64,000 nucleotides of DNA, taken from DATMQA01 sp035566895. GTDB taxonomy: Bacteria > Verrucomicrobiota > Verrucomicrobiia > Limisphaerales > UBA8199. A program made the translations under genes and the position numbers. The notes beneath the pieces are model-generated. The model was not told the DNA's origin. It saw only the letters and a list, made by a program, of their open reading frames with translations, and did not search any database. Each line of letters starts with the position of its first letter. Position 1 is the first letter of the stretch. The stretch spans positions 1 through 64,000 of the forward strand of contig DATMQA010000221.1 of assembly GCA_035566895.1 (NCBI GenBank). The letters run 5' to 3'. This document shows, in pieces, positions 1 through 9,000 of the stretch.

Positions 1-2
1 CG

Positions 3-3000
3 ACCAACGGGTTGTTGAGCCTGGGCGGAAGCAGCAGCAAGTTTCTGGATAACGCGCTGACCAATGCCGGGACGGTCGCCTGGAGCGGCACCGGCAATTT
101 TTACGTGTATAACAACAACGGCGCTCCCTATCGGGGGGCCATATACAATTTGGCGGGCGGGTTGTTCGACATGCAGAGCGATGCGACCCTGGTTTGCGGC
201 TGCTACGGCCCCGAGTTTTTCAACAATGCCGGGACGGTACGCAAGTCGGCGGGCACAGGCACGAGCGCTATTGGAGTTTCTTTCACAAATACCGGGACGG
301 CGGGCGCGGAGCAGGGAACTGTGAGCTTCTCGAGTTTCGTGCAGGGTGGCGGGACCTTGAGCCTGGGGATCAACAACCGCACAAATTTTGGCCGGATTAA
401 TTTCAATACCGCGCTGAGCCTGGCGGGAACGCTCGAGGCTCATCTGAATCCTCCGTATCTTCCCAACGCCGGCGATACGTTTAATCTGCTCACGTACCCG
501 TCTCGGAGCGGCAATTTCGGCGCGTTTGCACTGGATCCGGCGGCCCAATGGCAAGTGACCAATGGCGTGACGGCCTTTACGATTACGGCGACGGCGGTTT
601 GCGATTTGCCGCCGGCAGGATTGGTGGCGTGGTGGAAGGGCGAGGGCAACTTTCTTGATTTAGCGGCGGGCAACAACGGCGCCAGCGTCGGCGGCGTTGG
701 ATTTTCCCCCGGCATGGTCGGGCAGGCTTTCGTTTTCGACGGTGTGAGCCAGCATGTTGATGTGCCGGACAATGCCGGGTTGGAAATTACAGGAGCTGTT
801 TCCATCGAGACCTGGATCAACCGCTCCTCGATGGGCGTGCAACATTCGATTTTGGAGAAGTTCGGCGATACGACAGGAGGCTATGGATTGCGAGTGCTCA
901 GCAACGACAAACTTAACTTCTTCACTGCCGATAATTCGAGTGTACAGGATAGCGTCACTGGCACAACCAGCCTGGTCTCGAACACGTGGTATCATGTGGC
1001 AGGTTTGTGGGATGGGAGTAATCTCAAGCTGTACGTGAACGGTCGCCTGGACGCTGCAGCGGCATCATCCCGCAACCCCAAGGCGGGCCCCTCCTCAGTG
1101 CGGATCGGAGCACGCGGTAATGATGCGGGGACATCGTTTGCGGGCCTGATTGATGAGCCTTCGCTCTACAATGGCGCGCTTTCTTCAAATGCGATCGCCG
1201 CTATCTACAACGCCGGCAGCGCCGGCAAATGCGCCGGGTTCCTCAGCCCGCTAATCGTGGGCGTGCCACAGAGCCAGGCGGTGCCGGTCGGCAGCAACGC
1301 GGTTCTGACAGTGGCCGCCACAGGCACGCCGCCGCTAGCTTACCAGTGGCTGTTTAACGGCACGAATTTGACTGACAACGGCCATATCAGCGGGTCGCAA
1401 ACCAACCTGCTGAGCATCCTTAGCGCACTGACCAATGATTCGGGGAGTTACCAGGTTTCGGTCGTCAACGCTTACGGGGCGGCAACGAGTGTGGTGGCGG
1501 TGCTGACGGTCGGTTATGCGCCCAGTATTACGAACCAGCCCTTGAGCCAGACGGTACCGGCAGGCTCGAACGTGACTTTCACGGTTGGGGCGGCAGGCAC
1601 GCCACCGCTGGCCTACAGATGGCTTTTCCAGGGATCCGCCATCAACAACGCGACTAATTCGAGCTATACCATTGGCAGCGTCCAGGCCAACAACGCCGGC
1701 AACTATGCGGTCACGGTGTCGAGTCCGTTTGGGAGCGTCACCAGTTCGAACGCGTCGTTGCAGGTGGTGTTGCCGGACCTGGCACCGGTGGCGTTGCTGA
1801 CGCCTGGCATCACGACCACCACACCGCCAAACCCGAGCGTCACCGTGGTGATGGGAATAACGAACCAAGGCACCGGCGCCGCAATTGGTTGTTGGTACGA
1901 CCGCCTCTATCTTTCGAGCGACGGGACCCTCGGCGGGGCCATTAGCTCGTGGGCATTTTATAGCTGCCAGAATGTTGTTGCGGGAGGAAACTATTTCGAG
2001 ACGAACACCGTCACGCTGCCGATCAACCAAAGCGGGACGTATTATCTGCTGTTTAAAACCGATGACAATAATGCCTTGGCGGAAGCCGACGAGGGCAACA
2101 ACGTTTCGGCCCCGCTGGCAATTGCTTTCACGATCATTCCGGTTTACACGATTTCGGTGAGCAACAATCCGCCTGCCGCCGGCAGCGTCACCGGCGCCGG
2201 CTCGTACCTTTCTGGAACCACCAACGTCCTGACGGCCACGCCGGGCTTCGGATACAACTTTGGTTACTGGACCGAAGGCGGCAGCGTCGCCGGCTCGAAC
2301 GCCACTCTGGTGACGGTGGTAAATACCAATCATTTCTTCGTGGCCAATTATACCGAGGCGAACCCGGTCCATTTCGTGACCACGACGACTTCGCCATCGG
2401 GCGTGGCGGCCGTAACGGGTGCGGGCACGTACAGCAACGGACAAGCGGCCGTCTTCATAGCACCGACCGTCCTGACCAATGGCGCCCTGCGCTACAGCTT
2501 CCAGCAGTTCACCCTCAATGGCAGTTACCTGGCGAATACGAATAATTACAGCAAGCTCTTCTCCACGTTGGATGTGAGCAACATAGCGGTCGTGGCGGTT
2601 TATGCCAGCCAGCCCGTCCTGCCGCAAATCATCGCCGCTTCGGCGAGTATGGCAGACCCGGTCGGCGCAACGACCAACTTTCACCTGACCTTCCGGTTTG
2701 ACCGCAGCATGTCCACTCAGCCTGAGCCGCTGGTGATTTTGACCAATAGCCAGGCCTTGCTGCAGCCGAGCGTTTCGACTGGCGGAGTCTGGAACGCGAC
2801 GGCATTGGTGAACGATACTTACCGGACGCCGCCAATTACGTTTACGCAGGGAATGGACGGGGCCAACCTGGTCTGGGTTTCGCAGGCCACAGATTTGTAT
2901 GGGGCGATGATGGCGCTAACCAACGTGATGGTGGTGGTGGTGGACGCGACGCCGCCGGTGTTGAGCAACATTGCCGCCAATCCGGGAGTGGTGACGGCTT

Positions 3001-6000
3001 TCGTCACCTGGAACTCGGACGAGGCCTCCTCGTCGCTGGTGGAATACGGCACCACGGCCGCTTATGGACTGAGTTCGGGCAGCGGCCAACTAGTCACAGC
3101 GCACGGCGTCACCCTTTACAATCTGAGTCCGTTGACGACTTATCATTACCGCGTTCGCTCCCACGACCAGGCCGGCAACGAAACCGTTTCCGGCGACGGG
3201 ATTCTCGCCACGTTTGCGGCCCCGGACCTGCAAGTGACAAACCTGTCGGTGGCCGGCAGCCAGGTGTCGGGCGGCAATATTCTAATCGCGTGGCAGGACA
3301 CCAACTCCGGCCTCGGCGCCACGTTCACATATTGGTACGACCAGGTGGTGGTAACCAACAGCACCACCGGTCAGACCCTGCTGAACACGTCCGTGTTTTA
3401 CGACCCGAACGCCAACGGCAACATCGCCGCCGCTGATTTCCGCAACCGGCAACTCAGTTTCCATCTGCCCGATGGCCCGGCCGGGGCGGGCAATCTGCAA
3501 ATCTTTGTCACTGCCAACGCCTACTTCAACCAATACGAAGCCAATGGCAACGGCACCGCCCAGAGCAACAACACCGCCTCCCTGGCTTTTACCAGCGCGC
3601 TGGCGGCCTATCCTGACCTGCAAGTCACCGGCCTCGTCGTGACCAATTCCCAAATTCAGTCCGGCAGCACCGTGGGCATCACTTGGAACGACGTAAACAC
3701 CGGCTTGGGGACGGTGAGTAACTTCTACTACGATCAAATCACCGTCATCAATCAGACCACCGCGCAAACCCTGCTCAACGCCGCGCGGCCTGTCGATGCG
3801 TCCGCGTCGCCAATCGCCGGTGGCCAATCATCAAGCCGGCAGTTTGCGTTCACACTGCCCAATGGCCCCGCTGGTGTTGGCACGCTCCAAATCGTCGTCG
3901 CAGCCGATGGTTTCAACAACATTTTTGAATACAACACCAATGGCACCGCCGAACTCAATAACAGCAATTCAATCACCGCGGTTTCCTCTCTCGCCCCGTA
4001 CCCCGACCTCATTGCTGCCAACGTCATCGGCCCTGCCACCGCCAGTGCGGGCCAGGCGATTCAAGTCTCTTGGAGCGAAGCCAACCAGGGCAACGCTCCA
4101 GCCACCAACAACTGGTACGACCAGGTTTTCCTGACCAGTTCCAACGCCGTCGGCGGCGGACAACTCCTCGGCACCTTTCTTTTCACCAATGGGCTGGCGG
4201 TGAATCAGTCCACGTCTCTCACGCAGACGGTGGTCCTGCCGCCATTTGTCCAGGGCAGCCAATGGTTAATCGTCGAAGCCAACGCCAGCGGCAGCTTCTA
4301 TGAACCGAACACATTCAATAACAGCGCCATCTCCACCCAGGCCGTGGCCGTGGCCGCCACCCTGGGGCTGACGCTGGCGCCGCCTGAGGTTTCGGAATCT
4401 GCCGGCAGCAACGCGGTTTCGGCGACGGTGACACACAACGGCGACACTTCGATGGCGCTCACGGTCCAGCTTGCCAGTTCGAGCAAAACCAATGTTTACC
4501 TGCCGGCCAGCGTTGTCATTCCGGCAGGGCAAAACTCCGCAACCTTCCCGCTCAGCATTCAAGACAACTTTATCGCCGGCGGTTCGGCCGTTGAAACCAT
4601 TTTCGCTTCGGCCACAGGTTTCCCACCGACCAACGCGCCGCTGACGATTTTGGAGAATGACGTGGCAGTGCTGGAATTGGCCCTGAGCACCAACCAAATT
4701 CCAGAAAACGCCGGCGCGGGAGCAATCACCGGAACAGTGACGCGCAACGCCAACCTGGGCTCGGCCCTCACGGTCTCGCTGGTGAGCGATGTGCCCACCG
4801 CCCTGGTAGCTCCCGCCTCAGTGCTCATCCCCTCCGGCCAGGCCAGCGCTAATTTCCCCCTGACTCCGGTTCCGGACGGCGTGGTCACCGACACCCGGCT
4901 CGTTCATGTTTCCGCCGTTGCGCCGGGGTTGAGCCCGCTCTCCATCACGGTGGGTGTGTTGAACGTGGACGTCGTGCAGTTAAGCCTGGCGCTTGAAAAA
5001 TCAACGGTGTCCAAAGGCGCAGGCAGCTCCGCGACGGTCGGCACCCTCTCGCGGCAAACGGCTTCCGCCAAATCGCAGGACGTCCAACTGACGGTGCAGA
5101 GTAATTCTCTCGTCACCGTTCCCTTCATCGTGACCATCCCCGCCGGCGCCGCTTCGGCGAATTTCAACGTCAATGTGGCTAACGACAACCTGGTCACAGG
5201 CCCGCAGACCGCCACGCTGCTGGCCCAGCCGTTGACCATTCTCGGCACGCCCGTGACGAACGGCGAAGCCAGCGCCACCCTGCAGATCCTGGATGTCAAC
5301 GGTGCAACGCTCTCGCTCAGCCTGGCCAATTCCACTATCTCCAAAGGCAGCAACACTATAGCGACAGTCACTCGGAACACGCCGCCCACCAACTCAGTGA
5401 CCGTCACGCTAAGTGCCGCGCCCGCCGCCGCGGTCTCCCTGCCTGCATCGATCACTCTGACGCAGAACCAGGCGAGCGCCACCTTCACCCTCAGCGGTGT
5501 GTTGGACAATACACAAACCGGCTCCCAGCAAGTGATGTTGACAGCGTCAGCCGGCGGCTTCAACGCCGGCGCCGTAACCCTCACGGTCTCCGACATTTAC
5601 CTGCCGGACCTCCTGCCGACCGTTATCATGGTCCCCACCAACGGATTCACTGGAGATCAAGTGGCCGCAACGTGGGTGATCGCCAACCAGGGGCTTGGCA
5701 ATCCCACCAACCAGGTCTGGTACGATTATGTTTATGTAGCTTCGGACAACCTCGGTCAGACCGAGACGTTGATTGGCGTCGTCACCAACCCATCGCCCCT
5801 CCCCGTCGGCGCCAGCTATACCAACCAGACGACTGTCTATCTCCCGCCTGCTCCGGGCAATTACTGGATTATAGTGGTCGCCGACGGGGGGAATGCTGTC
5901 GCTGAACTGAACAAGCAGAACAACACCCTCGTTTCGTCCCAGCCCATTGTCGTCAATCCCGCCTACCGCGCAGCTATCACCAATGTTACGCCAACCGTCG

Positions 6001-9000
6001 CGACCTCCGGCTCAAACATTGTCCTTTCGGGCTGGACCTACAATCCAACCAACAACCAGCCCGTGCCGAACCGTTTCGCGACCGTCCGCGTGTTGATCAA
6101 CGGCACGCGCCGAATCTACAGCGTGCTCTCGGACAAGACCGGCGCCTTTTCGTACACCTTCCAACCCCTCACGAGCGAGGCCGGCGATTACGTCGTCGGC
6201 GCGGATTATCCCGAAGTCGTTGACACGCCGGCGCAGTCGGCCTTCGTGCTGCTCGGGATGGAGGCGTTGCCGGCTACCCTTGCCGGCCAAATGCTGCCGA
6301 ACACACCGTTCACCGGCCAATTGGTGTTGAGCAACCTTACCGACCATCCGTTGACCAGTCTTGCGGCCACGGTTCCTGATTTGCAGGGCAACCTCACTGC
6401 GAACTTCACCTTCACCAATACCACGCTCCCGAGCAACGGCAGCTTAACCGTGGGCTTCACATTCCAAAGCCCGCTCACCCGCAACGCGCAGTTAAGGTTC
6501 GCCGTTACGGTGGCTTCCTCCGAAGGGGCTCAAGTGACGATTCCCGCCAACTTCAGCGTTGTGCCTTTGGTGCCGCAGCTTATCGCCAATCCGGCCTACC
6601 TGGCTCGCGGTATGTTGGTCGGGCAGCAGACGTTGGTTTCCTTCGATGTGCTCAATATCGGCGGCGCCAGCAGCGGCGATTTGACCGTGCAGATTCCCAA
6701 CTTGCCCTGGATGACACTCGGTTCCGCGCCCTCGATTCCTTCGATTCCGGCCGGAGGCAAAGCCACGGTGACATTGATTTTGAATCCCCCGGTCGGGATA
6801 GCTCTGGGCCTTTATCCAGGCAATCTGGCCATTGCGAATCAGAACTTCGGCGTCAGCGTCCCGTTCCAGTTCCGCGCCGTTTCCGACCGCATGGGTGATC
6901 TCCGCGTGACCACCACCGATGATTATACGTACTACGTTGCCGGCGGCCCCAAAGTAACCAACGCCACCGTCACCGTGCGCGACGCCTTCACTAGCGCCGT
7001 CATTGCCCAAACCAATTCCGATGCCAATGGCATTGCCTACTTCGCCGCGCTGCCCGAAGGACCCTACACGGTGGATGCCAGTGCCGCGAAGCACAACCCG
7101 TTCCGCGGTTCGGTATCCGTCGTGGCCGGCGTCGTCACCGACAAAGAAGCTTTCATGGCCCGGCAGTTAGTGAGTTACGAATGGAGTGTGGTCCCGACCG
7201 AGATCCCCGACCGATACCAGGTGGTGGTGCAGTCGGTTTTTGAAACCCAAGTGCCGGTGCCGAACGTGGTGGTGGAAGACCCGCAAGTGCTGGTGCCCGC
7301 TGTACCCGGCATCGCTACACAGTTTATCATCAAACTCAACAATCAGGGGCTGATCGCCGCCAACGCCGTCCGCATCCGCGTGCCTGACGATCCGACCTAT
7401 CTGGTCACGCCCCTGGTTACCAATGTGGGAATAATTCCCGCGCAAAGCTCGATTTCGATTCCCGTAACGGTGCAGATTCGAAGCGCGCCCGCGCCTGCGC
7501 TCGCCCGCCATCCCGTGCCGCATCCGTTGGACGGGGGCGAATGCACCGCGAATTACTTGCACAAATGCCTCCCGGAGATACCGCTGACGGTAGGTTATGC
7601 TTACAAGTGCGGTGAGAACAACATCGATCAACAACGCGACGTCAACCTTAAAATCCTCTGCACGACCAAGGATGTTTACAAGTGTTTGAAAAACGCCATC
7701 GGTGCCGCGGGTTCTGACGACATCTTGAAAATGAGCTGCAGTGCTATAAAGGCATTCATTTATTGCGCGGGCATTAACCTTTCCCCTTGTGAAAAAGCCG
7801 CCGTTTCAACTGCCTGTGGCGCCCTTACGGGTGGTTTGGCCGGGGCGGCGGACTCCGGCGGAAACGATATTCTCCAGTGCATTTGCGACTTGCTCAAGAA
7901 TTTGCACATCTCTATTGACCTTGGTGACGTTTCTCTCCGGGACAATAGCGGCGGCGGCGGTTGGGGCTCCTCGAGCGGCGAAGTGGTGATCAACAGCACT
8001 GCCGGCACCCCCGAATGCAGCACTGGAAGCCCCCAACTGGCCAGCGCGTCCAGAGTTGTCGGCCCCGCTTTTCTCGCCAAACTCCGCGGGCCGAGCAAAC
8101 TCAGCTCTGCTCCAGGCGTTTGCGCTCATGTCCGCCTGCGGATTGAACAAAGCATCGTCATGACTCGCGCCGCCTTCACCGGCACCCTCGAGGTCGATGA
8201 TGGCGGCTCGACGCCCATTACCAGCATTCAAGTGGCCTTGGATTTCCGCGACGCCACCAATGGCGTCGCCGCAAACAAGTTCTTCACCGAGGGGCCCGTG
8301 GTCACCGGCATGACCGCCGTGGATGGCTCGGGCGTGCTGGCCGGGGGTGCCACAGGTTCGGCCGTTTACACTTTTATTCCCACCGTGGACGCCGCGCCGA
8401 CCGCTCCCGCCACCTACCAAATCGGCGGCACGCTGAGCTACATCGATAGCGGCCAGCAGGTGACCGTGCCGCTGCTTTCCGCCCCGATCACGGTGTTTCC
8501 GGAAGCGCGGCTGGACCTGGTTTACTTCCAACAGCGCGACGTGTATGGCGATGATCCTTTCACCCCGCAAATTGAGCCCTCCGAGCCCTTTGCCCTGGGC
8601 CTGATTGCCAAAAACGTCGGCGCGGGCACGGCGCATAATTTCCAAATCACCTCCGGCCAGCCGCAAATCGTGGACAACCAAAAAGGCCTCCTGATCAACT
8701 TCAGCATCATCGGCACTGAGGTTGGCGACCAGGCAATCACTCCCTCGCTTACGGCCACACTGGGGGACATCCCTCCCGGCGGCGCCAAGCAGGTCACCTG
8801 GGAAATGATTTCCTCCCTCCAAGGCAAATTCATTTCGTTTAACGCCACTTTCGAGCACCTTGATGAGCTGGGCAGCACCAACACCTCGCTCATTGACAGC
8901 GTGGAAATCCATTCGCTGACTCACAAAGTGCTGGCCAATCGGACGAACGACGATGACCTGCCGGATTTCCTCGTCAACGACGTCCCCAATCCGAACAGTC

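Noticed and set aside
1335..2684. 449-residue open frame on the minus strand inside the giant gene
   Set aside because: Arg/His-rich translation without a domain pattern, antisense to clear Ig/CARDB modules; a shadow of high-GC coding sequence.
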